64,000 bases of DNA from Gemmatimonadaceae bacterium (lineage in GTDB: Bacteria > Gemmatimonadota > Gemmatimonadetes > Gemmatimonadales > Gemmatimonadaceae), in assembly GCA_036504815.1 (NCBI GenBank), contig DASXUN010000021.1:558001-622000 (forward strand). The letters run 5' to 3'. The first letter of the stretch is position 1. Every line of letters begins with the position of its first letter. Below are positions 44,216 to 51,176 of this stretch, in pieces. The notes under the pieces are model-generated. The model worked only from the letters and a program-made list of their open reading frames with translations. It had not been told where the DNA came from and did no database searches. Made by a program: the position numbers and the translations under genes.

Positions 44216-45230
44216 GTATCACTTTGCTACTATATTGACGCTCGCGCTCGCCGCCGCCTGCAGCGGCGCCCGCCCGGGCGGTGCGCCCGCGCCCCGGCCT
44301 GCGCCGGCTGGCCCTCCCGTGCCTGTGAGTGTGTCCCCGGCGTCCACGCCGGCAGCGGTCCAGCCGTCGCCGGTCCCGGCTCCGGCTCCGCAGAATCCGT
44401 CGCCCATGCAGGAACGCACGCGCCGCCACGAACGGCTGCTGCAGCCGCGGACCGCCGATGCCGGCGTGAACCTGACCATCGACAGCCTGCTGCCGCGCCC
44501 CATCGAGATCTTCATCCCGCAGGGCGCCCTCACCGCCGACTCGGCGCCGTTGCTCATCCACTTCATGGGCGCCACCTGGGTGCCCAAGCGCGTCGTCGCG
44601 ACGATGTCGCGGCCGGTCGTCGTCGCCGCCGTCTACCTCGGTGCGGGCTCCGCCGTCTATGCGCGCCCCTTCGCGCGCGACACGCTGCTCTACGGCCGGA
44701 TGCTCGACACCATCGTCGCGCGCATCGCGCAGGTGACGAGCGCGCCGCGCATCAGCGGCCTCTACCTGAGCGGCTTCAGCGCCGGATACGGCGCCATTCG
44801 CGAGATCGTGCGCCGGCCCGCGAACCTGCCGCGGGTGGACGGGGCGCTGCTGCTCGACGGTCTCCACACGGGGTATATCCCCGACCGCAAGCCGCTGGCC
44901 GACGGCGGCGCGATCGACACCACGGAACTCGTGCCGTTCGCCGAGTTCGCGCGACTCGCCGCCGACGGCCGCAAGCGGTTCATCGTCACGCACAGCGAGA
45001 TCTTTCCTGGCACCTTCGCCAGCACCACCGAGTGCACCGACTGGCTGCTCGACGCGCTGCAACTGCGGCGCAACCCGGTGCTGGAGTGGGGGCCGATGGG
45101 CATGCAGCTGCTCAGCCGCACCACGAAGGGACGTTTGGACGTCATGGGATTTGCCGGCAACACCGGTCCCGACCACATCGATCACTTTCACGGCATGGCG
45201 CCGTTCCTCGAGCGCCTGCTGGCGCCGTAA
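44205..45230 (+). CDS. Lipoprotein with alpha/beta-hydrolase-like fold
   Basis: 341 residues; the start may be ATG 44205 or 44208 (MMNKYHF). The lipoprotein signal ends LALAAACSG. A Pro/Ala-rich linker follows (about 25-70), then a domain with LLIHFMGATWVPKRV, ISGLYLSGFSAGYGAIREI (nucleophile elbow GFSAG) and a C-terminal DHIDHFHGMAPFL that can supply the catalytic His. This supports a secreted or membrane-tethered hydrolase. Substrate unknown. It precedes another secreted alpha/beta hydrolase by 12 bases. Confidence 0.75.
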   Translation: MMNKYHFATILTLALAAACSGARPGGAPAPRPAPAGPPVPVSVSPASTPAAVQPSPVPAPAPQNPSPMQERTRRHERLLQPRTADAGVNLTIDSLLPRPIEIFIPQGALTADSAPLLIHFMGATWVPKRVVATMSRPVVVAAVYLGAGSAVYARPFARDTLLYGRMLDTIVARIAQVTSAPRISGLYLSGFSAGYGAIREIVRRPANLPRVDGALLLDGLHTGYIPDRKPLADGGAIDTTELVPFAEFARLAADGRKRFIVTHSEIFPGTFASTTECTDWLLDALQLRRNPVLEWGPMGMQLLSRTTKGRLDVMGFAGNTGPDHIDHFHGMAPFLERLLAP

Positions 45231-45242
45231 CCGGAGCGTTCA

Positions 45243-46301
45243 ATGCGCACCATTCATCCGCTGCTCGTCCTCGCCTTCAGCGCCACGGCGGCGCTCGCCC
45301 AGGGGAAGCAGGGCGACTACGTGGCCAGGAACTTCCAGTTCACCACGGGGGAGGTGCTCCCCGAACTGCGCCTGCATTACACGACGTTCGGCACGCCGCG
45401 GCGCGATGGCGCCGGCGTGGTGCGCAACGCGGTGATGATCCTGCACGGCACCGGCGGGTCCGGGCGTTCGTTCCTGTCGCCGACGTACGCCGGCGTGCTG
45501 TTCGGGCCGGGCCAGCTGCTCGACACGGCGCGCTACTACATCGTCCTGCCCGACGGAATCGGGCATGGCGGGTCGAGCAAGCCGAGCGACGGCCGGCATG
45601 CGAAGTTCCCGCACTACACGTACGACGACATGGTGCGCGCCCAGCACCTGCTGCTCACGCAGGGGCTCGGCGTGAATCACCTGCGCTTCGTGATGGGAAC
45701 GAGCATGGGGTGCATGCACGCGTGGGTGTGGGGGTACACATACCCCGACTTCACCGACGGTCTCGTCCCGCTCGCCTGCGCCCCCGCCGCCATCGTGGGG
45801 CGCAACCGGATGATACGGAAGATGATGATGGACGACATCCGCAACGACCCGGGCTACAAGGACGGGGAGTACACCGAGCAACCCAAGGGACTGCGCGCGG
45901 CGCAGCAGCTGCTCTTCATGATGGGGAGCGCGCCACTCGTCCAGCACGCGCAGGCCCCCACGCGCGCCGCCGCCGACTCGATCATCACGGCCTATCTCGA
46001 TGCGCGCATGCGGACGACGGATGCGAACGACATGCTGTACCAGTTCGACGCGTCGCGCGACTACGATCCGTCGCCGCACCTGACGCGCATCACCGCGCCG
46101 GTGCTCGCCATCAACTCCGCCGATGACCAGGTGAACCCGCCCGAGCTGGGGATCGTGGAGCGCCTGATGCCCCAGGTGGCGAAAGGGCGGTTCATCCTGC
46201 TGCCGATCACCCCGCAGACGCGCGGGCACGGGACGCATTCGGTGCCGGCGATCTGGGGCGGCTATCTGGCCGAGTTCCTGAAGGGTCTGCCGGAACGCTG
46301 A
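45243..46301 (+). CDS. Exported MetX-like alpha/beta hydrolase
   Basis: 352 residues with a signal peptide (RTIHPLLVLAFSATAALAQ) and GGAG about 8 bases before the ATG. The fold follows homoserine O-acetyltransferases: LHGTGGSGRSFL (oxyanion), GTSMGCMHAW (nucleophile Ser), NSADDQVNPPELG (Asp) and GHGTHSVPAIW (His). True MetX is cytoplasmic, so an exported form is probably an esterase or hydrolase, not a methionine enzyme. Its stop is followed by the hairpin-rich region that leads the HNH gene. Confidence 0.87.
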   Translation: MRTIHPLLVLAFSATAALAQGKQGDYVARNFQFTTGEVLPELRLHYTTFGTPRRDGAGVVRNAVMILHGTGGSGRSFLSPTYAGVLFGPGQLLDTARYYIVLPDGIGHGGSSKPSDGRHAKFPHYTYDDMVRAQHLLLTQGLGVNHLRFVMGTSMGCMHAWVWGYTYPDFTDGLVPLACAPAAIVGRNRMIRKMMMDDIRNDPGYKDGEYTEQPKGLRAAQQLLFMMGSAPLVQHAQAPTRAAADSIITAYLDARMRTTDANDMLYQFDASRDYDPSPHLTRITAPVLAINSADDQVNPPELGIVERLMPQVAKGRFILLPITPQTRGHGTHSVPAIWGGYLAEFLKGLPER

Positions 46302-46315
46302 GCGACTTGCGCCAA

Positions 46316-46528
46316 TTCGTGTTACGAAGCAAATCTCTGCTCGTCCATATGACGAAAGCGGGTTCCTGACCGGGAACCCACGTCCATGGAGGCAGATGGC
46401 CGTTTTGAACGGACACCCCATCCAGCGACGATCGCCGCGTCCACCGACCCAGGACGCGGGCTGGAGCCTCCTCCCCATCAGCCACGCCCCGCTCGGGACC
46501 AGTGTCCCGGAGTGGGGCGTCGTCTTTT
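46316..46528 (+). ncRNA. Candidate structured leader RNA upstream of the HNH gene
   Basis: Within about 210 bases at least six hairpins follow one another: TTCGT/ACGAA (46316-46328), TCGTC/GACGA (46341-46355), GGGTTCC/GGAACCC (46360-46379), a GATGG+CCGTT / AACGG+CCATC stem (46395-46422), CCGCGTCC/GGACGCGG (46435-46459), and the terminator at 46484-46520. There is no credible ORF except one in frame with the HNH gene. Single stems of 7-8 bp are expected by chance at this GC; the dense series ending in a T-run just before the HNH start is the argument. It matches no riboswitch class I know. Confidence 0.4.
46484..46528 (+). terminator. Terminator-like hairpin right before the HNH start
   Basis: ACGCCCC (46484-46490) pairs with GGGGCGT (46514-46520), an inner GGGAC/GTCCC stem (46495-46499 with 46504-46508) closes a CAGT loop, and a small internal loop lies between. 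CGTCTTTT follows. The HNH ATG is 14 bases further on, so this is inside its transcript. Same order as the greA leader: hairpin, GTCTTTTCC, then the gene. Confidence 0.65.
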
Positions 46529-46541
46529 CCGGCGAGGTGCA

Positions 46542-46943
46542 ATGTCTCATCGGAGCTTGTACCGGTTCGCACTGGCTCGTTCGCCCCGTGGCCTGGCCCG
46601 CCGTCACGACCACGGCGTCCCCCATCAGAAGCGGCATGTCAAGCGCGCCACCTTTCGTGACTGTGGCCGTCGCTGTGTCTACTGTGCGGCGCGGCTAGGG
46701 CTCGAGGCGGCGACCCTCGACCATGTGATCCCGCTCTCGCGCGGCGGGAATCACCACCCGGGCAACCTCGTGGCGGCGTGCATCCAGTGCAACCAGCTGA
46801 AGGGATCGATGCTCCCCATCGAGTTCTTCACGCGCTATCCCTGGGCCGGACAGAACTTCATGCGCTACGCGCGCGCGGCGCATCGCAGCGTCAAGCGCGG
46901 CGCCCGGCGGGCGGTGAGTCTGGCGTTTGCGAAGGCGGCGTAG
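46542..46943 (+). CDS. Small HNH endonuclease
   Basis: About 133 residues from ATG 46542, preceded by GAGG at 6 bases. The HNH/zinc finger is clear: CVYCAARLGLEAATLDHVIP, LSRGGNHHPGNLVAACIQCN, giving two CxxC knuckles and the D-H...N...C pattern. A basic tail (HRSVKRGARRAVS) suits DNA binding. The size fits the common small chromosomal HNH proteins, not Cas9, IscB or restriction enzymes. An upstream in-frame extension runs through the structured leader and is unlikely. The gene converges on the Ada-like gene, with repeat arms between. Confidence 0.88.
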   Translation: MSHRSLYRFALARSPRGLARRHDHGVPHQKRHVKRATFRDCGRRCVYCAARLGLEAATLDHVIPLSRGGNHHPGNLVAACIQCNQLKGSMLPIEFFTRYPWAGQNFMRYARAAHRSVKRGARRAVSLAFAKAA

Positions 46944-46975
46944 CGAGGGGCGGAGTTCGGCGTGGCAGCAGATTG

Positions 46976-47096
46976 AAGGCGGAAGGCGGATGGCGGAATC
47001 AGGCGGTGCGTGAGGACCTTTGGGCGCCTCCGCGCCGCCTTCGCTCTTCAGCGGGTTCGTCTATCCGCCATCCGCCGTCCGCCCTCTGCCATCTTC
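46976..47096. repeat. Opposed 7-bp repeat arms between HNH and Ada-like genes
   Basis: Left arm 46976-46999: GAAGGCG, GAAGGCG, GATGGCG, GAATCAG. Right arm 47062-47096: TATCCGC, CATCCGC, CGTCCGC, CCTCTGC, CATC. The right arm is part of the coding end of the Ada-like gene and holds its stop codon. Confidence 0.8.
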
Positions 47097-47924
47097 CACC
47101 CGCAGTAGAATTTCCTTCCGCTCCAGCCCCCACGCATACCCGCCCAGTCCGCCGCTCTTGCGGATCACCCGATGGCACGGGATGAGCACGCTCACCGGGT
47201 TCCGTCCCACCGCGCTCCCGACGGCCCGCACTGCCCGCGGCTGTCCGATGACCCCGGCGATCTCCTCGTAGGTCGTCACCGTACCCGGCGCGATGTTCAG
47301 CAGCGCGGTCCACACCTTGAGCTGGAAGTTCGTCCCGCGCACATGCAGCGCGAGCGGTCCATTGGGCGTGCCGAGCGCGCCGAGCGCCTGCCGCGCGGCG
47401 CGGCGCGTGCGCGCCGTCGACTCCACGAGCGTCGCCGCTGGCCACTCCGCACGGAGCCGGGCGACCGCGGCGAAGCGAGCCGGCTTGGTATCGGCGAACT
47501 GCAGCGAGCAGATGCCGAGCGGGGTGACCGCCACGAGCGCCGTGCCCAGCGGCGACGGGTGGAAGCCCCACGCGATCTCAACGCCCTGGCCGCCGCGCTT
47601 CAACTGGCCGGGGGTCATCGCCTCGGCGTGCACGATCAACTCGTGCAGGCGCGACGGATTCGACAGCCCGGCGTCGAGGGTGGTGGGGAGCGCGGCGCGA
47701 TGCTCACGCAGCAGCGAACGCGCGAATTGCGCCGTGGCCTGCTGGAGGAACCGCTTGGGGCTGATCCCCACCCAGCGCGTGAAGAGCCGCTGAAAGTGCG
47801 ACTCGCTGAGACCGATGTGTCGCGCGACGTCCGCCAGCGAGGGTTGGTCGCGCCAGTGCGCGTCCAGATAGCTGATGGCGCGCGCGATGCGTTCGTAGTC
47901 AGCGGCGGCGGTGGCGGCGGTCAT
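47061..47924 (-). CDS. Ada-like O6-methylguanine methyltransferase with AraC HTH
   Basis: 287 residues. An AraC-type helix-turn-helix domain comes first (about 8-105: SLADVARHIGLSESHFQRLF). The alkyltransferase domain follows, with acceptor Cys250 in VLIPCHRVIRKSGGLGGYAW. It removes methyl groups from O6-methylguanine and may activate its own gene. The zinc-binding phosphotriester domain of full Ada is absent, so it is the short fusion form. The last residues GRGRTADGG and the stop come from a 7-bp repeat tract, so the natural C-terminus was probably a little shorter. Confidence 0.9.
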   Translation of the reverse strand: MTAATAAADYERIARAISYLDAHWRDQPSLADVARHIGLSESHFQRLFTRWVGISPKRFLQQATAQFARSLLREHRAALPTTLDAGLSNPSRLHELIVHAEAMTPGQLKRGGQGVEIAWGFHPSPLGTALVAVTPLGICSLQFADTKPARFAAVARLRAEWPAATLVESTARTRRAARQALGALGTPNGPLALHVRGTNFQLKVWTALLNIAPGTVTTYEEIAGVIGQPRAVRAVGSAVGRNPVSVLIPCHRVIRKSGGLGGYAWGLERKEILLRVEDGRGRTADGG

Positions 47925-48084
47925 GCAAGGAATTGTACGCTATCGCGCGGATTTGGCGACACACCGACGCGGCGCGCATGCCACTGTGCCGGCGTGAGCC
48001 ACGCGACAGGGCCATAGCGACGCCATCCTTGGCCCCGCGATCGCCTGGTTCGTGAAAGAACCACGAATGCAGGGAGATGCGACA

Positions 48085-48837
48085 ATGACCACCCACACCT
48101 TTCGCGGCTGGAACCGTGCCGCCTTCGGCGCGCTGCTTCTCATCCTCGCCGGCGCGTGTTCCGATGTGCCCTCGGCGCCCATCCGGCACGTGCCGATTCC
48201 ACAGCTTCCCAATCCGTTCGCGCCGCGCGCCGCTGATGTGCCCATGCTCGACGCCGGGCTTCCCGCCCTCCTGCCGGGTGAATCGGTTCGCCGGCGCTCG
48301 ATGCGCGGCGCCGACGGCCGGATGATGCAGGTCGAATCCTTGATCGGCCGCAACGGCCGCCCGCGCGCCACGCTCGTCCGGCGTGACGGGGCGGTCCTGA
48401 TCCGGGTAGACAACGACTGGTCGGCCGCGGCCGGCTGGGATGACGTGGTGCAGCGGGTGACGGTGCGCGGCGCCGACGGACGCATTCGCACCTTCAGTTC
48501 GCGTGACATCTCGCCCGCCGAACGCGCCGCCGCGCGCGAGAAGGTGCGTCTGGACGCGGTCCGTGCGTCAATGCCAGCGACGGCCGGGCGCACTCGCGCG
48601 CTGATGGAAGAGTCGGGTGTCTGCGATGCGCAGGTGAAGGCCGCCGATATCGCGACCTGGCAATACACCGTCGCGGGGGCAGCGGTGCTCGCCGTGAGCC
48701 TGACCGGAAATCCGCTGGCGGTCATGGCGGCCGCCTCGGCCTACCTCGCCGCGTACGCGAATTACGAGAGCAAGCAGGCGGACCTCGACAAGTGTGTCGC
48801 CGCCGCTGGCAAGCCGCCGACGGTGGATGAGTATTGA
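48085..48837 (+). CDS. Hypothetical lipoprotein
   Basis: About 250 residues from ATG 48085 with GGGAG 9 bases upstream. Lipoprotein signal FGALLLILAGACSD. The mature part has a beta-rich core with repeated RGADGR elements (MRGADGRMMQVESLIGRNGR, RVTVRGADGRIRTF), then a hydrophobic segment near the C-terminus (YTVAGAAVLAVSLTGNPLAVM) that may be a membrane hairpin. Two cysteines flank it. No family recognised. Two short hairpins occur upstream (for example TGGTTC/GAACCA, 48046-48063). Confidence 0.65.
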   Translation: MTTHTFRGWNRAAFGALLLILAGACSDVPSAPIRHVPIPQLPNPFAPRAADVPMLDAGLPALLPGESVRRRSMRGADGRMMQVESLIGRNGRPRATLVRRDGAVLIRVDNDWSAAAGWDDVVQRVTVRGADGRIRTFSSRDISPAERAAAREKVRLDAVRASMPATAGRTRALMEESGVCDAQVKAADIATWQYTVAGAAVLAVSLTGNPLAVMAAASAYLAAYANYESKQADLDKCVAAAGKPPTVDEY

Positions 48838-48918
48838 TCAATGTCTCGCGCGAGCCGGCGCCGTGGCGCCTCCGCACGGCGCCGATCGCGCTTTTCGAAA
48901 CCCCGACATGGAGCCCCA

Positions 48919-49245
48919 ATGTCAGCGAGCCAGAGAATCGAGCATGCCACGGCGGTGATGGTACTGCTATTCACGGCGGCGAACATCGTGCATCCTGCGT
49001 GGACCTGGCTGAATTGGGTGACGCTTGGCACGCTCTTCGGCGGGCTGGCCGTCGCATTCCTGACGAAGACGCCCGCCGATCGCGAGCGGACGCGCCGCGG
49101 CGCGTGGACCATTCCGGTGGTCGCGCTCGCCGTCGCGCTCCAGTGGGTCTTCCTTGGCGGCGATGCCAACCGGGTGCGCGCGGCGCTACTGGGCGCCGGG
49201 CTCGTTCTCGCGGCGACGGCGCTGGCGTGGGTGCGCCGTCAGTAA
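48919..49245 (+). CDS. Small multi-pass membrane protein
   Basis: 108 residues from ATG 48919, preceded by GGAGC. Four hydrophobic segments are visible (ATAVMVLLFTAANIVHP, NWVTLGTLFGGLAVAFL, IPVVALAVALQWVFL, LLGAGLVLAATALAW). It resembles small inner-membrane proteins without known function. Its stop overlaps the end of the convergent nadE gene by 7 bases. Confidence 0.7.
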   Translation: MSASQRIEHATAVMVLLFTAANIVHPAWTWLNWVTLGTLFGGLAVAFLTKTPADRERTRRGAWTIPVVALAVALQWVFLGGDANRVRAALLGAGLVLAATALAWVRRQ

Positions 49246-51077
49246 TCGACCGGCCGCAGGTAACTCTCGCCAATCGCGGCGCCGCTCAGCATTGCCACCG
49301 TCGGGAGGCGTCGTTTCCAGTGGGTGCCGTCGAGCCGGCGGCGCACGCGCTCGACGTCGGCCTCGCCATACCCGCGCGTGGCGACCTCAGTGGGCGTCCA
49401 GCCGTGCAGGAGCCAGTTCAGGATGCCGTCGGCCCGGGCGTACGTGATGCCGAAGTCGCCCTCGTCGGTCTGTCCCGCAACGAGGTCGGCGGTCGCCGGC
49501 TTGTCGACGATGGCGGCCGGCACGCCGAGATGGCGCGCAAGCGCCCAGACCTGCGTCTTGTACAGGTCGCCCAGCGGATTCACGGGCGGCGAATCATCGG
49601 CATGCCAGGTGAAATACCCGAGCAACCGTTCACTCTTGTTGCCGGTGCCGAGCGGCAGGGCGGAATGCCGCGCGCTGAGGTCGAAGAGCGCGATCATCCG
49701 CATGCGCGCCATCACGTTGCCACGGCGTCCGGCGTCGGCGTCGGGTTCGCTGGCCAGGTAGCCATCCACCGCCGCCGAGATGTCGATGGTCCGGCTCTCG
49801 ATGCCGAGCTGCGTGATGACGAGATCGGCGTGCGCCAGCGACTCGGCGCTCGACAGACGATACGGAAGACGCAGGCCGAGAACGTTGGACGGGCCGAGCG
49901 CGCGCGCGGCGAGCGTCGCGACCACCGCCGAATCGACGCCGCCCGAGATGCCGACGATCACCTTGCCGAATCCGCGCCGTCCCAGTTCATCGCGCAGGAA
50001 CTGCACGAGCCAGCGTTCGACGAGCGGGGCGTCGATGTCGAGCGGAGGCGGGGCGGCGCGGCCGCCATCCACGGGAACGACGACCGGAAGCGTGCCGCCC
50101 GACGTTCCCGCGGTCGACCGCGTTTCTTCCGCGCGTGGCGGCGCGGTGCGCGGCACCGTGCGGGGCTTGGGTGAGAGCCGCGGCGCATAGACCGCGCGCT
50201 TCATCTCGGCCGAGAGATACGGGATGGCCACCTTGAGGTCGCTGAGCATCGGGGCGTCAGCCCGGCAGCGGGCGATGTCGCCGAGGTCGAGCTCGGTGAC
50301 GAGCAGCGCTTCGTCCCAGACCGGCGCCCGGGCGCGGATGTCGCCGCGCGGGCCGGCCACGAGCGACCCGCCCTGGAACATCTTGCCGCCCTCGCTGCCG
50401 ACGAGGTTGGCGAGGGTGCAGAAGACGCCCTGCTCCTCGGCGATGTCCTTGATGAGCCGCTCCCAGCGGGCAATCGTCCCCGGGCCATCCACCCCGTCGC
50501 CGCGTGGATGCGTGCCGCGCGCGACCGCCGCCGAGCTCACGAAGATCACCTGCGCGCCGTCGAGCGCCGCAATGGTGCCCGTCATCGAATGCCAGGCGTC
50601 CTCGCACACCAGCATCGCGGCGCGTCCCCACGCCGTGTCGAAGGCGCGGATGTCATACCCGCGCTCCATGAACCGCTCTTCGTCGAAGAGCGAGTAGGTG
50701 GGGAGGAAATTCTTGCGATGCACATGCAGCAGCACGGGGTCGGCGCCGCCGAGGCGGGCATACAGCGCGCTGTTGTAGAGCGTGCCGTCGTGCTGTTCGT
50801 AGAAGCCAACCATCACGTCGATGGTCGAGCCCGGGCGCGCCGCCGCCCGCCAGTAGCCATCCAGGGCACGCACCACCTCGTCCGGCGTCAGCGCATTCTC
50901 GCGGATGCCGCCTTCCACGAAGTAGCCGGAGAGGATGGCCTCCGGGAACTGCACCATGTGCGGCGGCGGCTCCAGCGCGGCCGCCTGTGCCAGCACCTCG
51001 CCGGCCCGGGCAAGGTTGGCGGCGACGTCGCCCTTGCGGGGGCGGAACTGCGCGATGGCGAGACGGAGGAGGGACAT
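49239..51077 (-). CDS. nadE: Glutamine-dependent NAD+ synthase NadE
   Basis: About 612 residues from ATG 51077. The N-terminal carbon-nitrogen hydrolase domain (1-~290) releases ammonia from glutamine, with the catalytic Cys in AAMLVCEDAWH. The C-terminal synthetase domain has the PP-loop GISGGVDSAVVATLAARAL and LGTGNKSERLLGYFTWHADD. It makes NAD+ from deamido-NAD+. Between the domains is a Pro/Thr-rich linker of about 45 residues. ATG 51077 was chosen because the hydrolase domain starts there (SLLRLAIAQFRPRKGD). Confidence 0.95.
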   Translation of the reverse strand: MSLLRLAIAQFRPRKGDVAANLARAGEVLAQAAALEPPPHMVQFPEAILSGYFVEGGIRENALTPDEVVRALDGYWRAAARPGSTIDVMVGFYEQHDGTLYNSALYARLGGADPVLLHVHRKNFLPTYSLFDEERFMERGYDIRAFDTAWGRAAMLVCEDAWHSMTGTIAALDGAQVIFVSSAAVARGTHPRGDGVDGPGTIARWERLIKDIAEEQGVFCTLANLVGSEGGKMFQGGSLVAGPRGDIRARAPVWDEALLVTELDLGDIARCRADAPMLSDLKVAIPYLSAEMKRAVYAPRLSPKPRTVPRTAPPRAEETRSTAGTSGGTLPVVVPVDGGRAAPPPLDIDAPLVERWLVQFLRDELGRRGFGKVIVGISGGVDSAVVATLAARALGPSNVLGLRLPYRLSSAESLAHADLVITQLGIESRTIDISAAVDGYLASEPDADAGRRGNVMARMRMIALFDLSARHSALPLGTGNKSERLLGYFTWHADDSPPVNPLGDLYKTQVWALARHLGVPAAIVDKPATADLVAGQTDEGDFGITYARADGILNWLLHGWTPTEVATRGYGEADVERVRRRLDGTHWKRRLPTVAMLSGAAIGESYLRPVDY

Positions 51078-51117
51078 CTCTTGAAAGGTCGCATGCCCAC
51101 CGTGGCTGGGCAATACG

Positions 51118-51149
51118 AACGGAACGGGTCTCCCTCGGCCCGTTCCGTT
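51118..51149 (+). promoter_or_regulatory. Perfect 11-bp hairpin in the PBP leader
   Basis: AACGGAACGGG (51118-51128) pairs with CCCGTTCCGTT (51139-51149) around a 10-base loop. A weak T-run (TTTCCCC) follows, and the PBP start is 28 bases away. It also lies in the shared upstream region of divergent nadE. It could be a weak attenuator or an operator dyad. Confidence 0.4.
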
Positions 51150-51176
51150 TCCCCTGGTTCGGTGTAAGACTCATGC

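Noticed and set aside
46386..46541. N-terminal extension of the HNH protein
   Set aside because: It would read through the leader hairpins, has shadow-like composition, and ATG 46542 has a good ribosome site.
46316..46943. HEARO/omega RNA with IscB
   Set aside because: The HNH protein is only about 133 residues and lacks RuvC parts, so it is not IscB; the leader does not show the known RNA motifs by eye.
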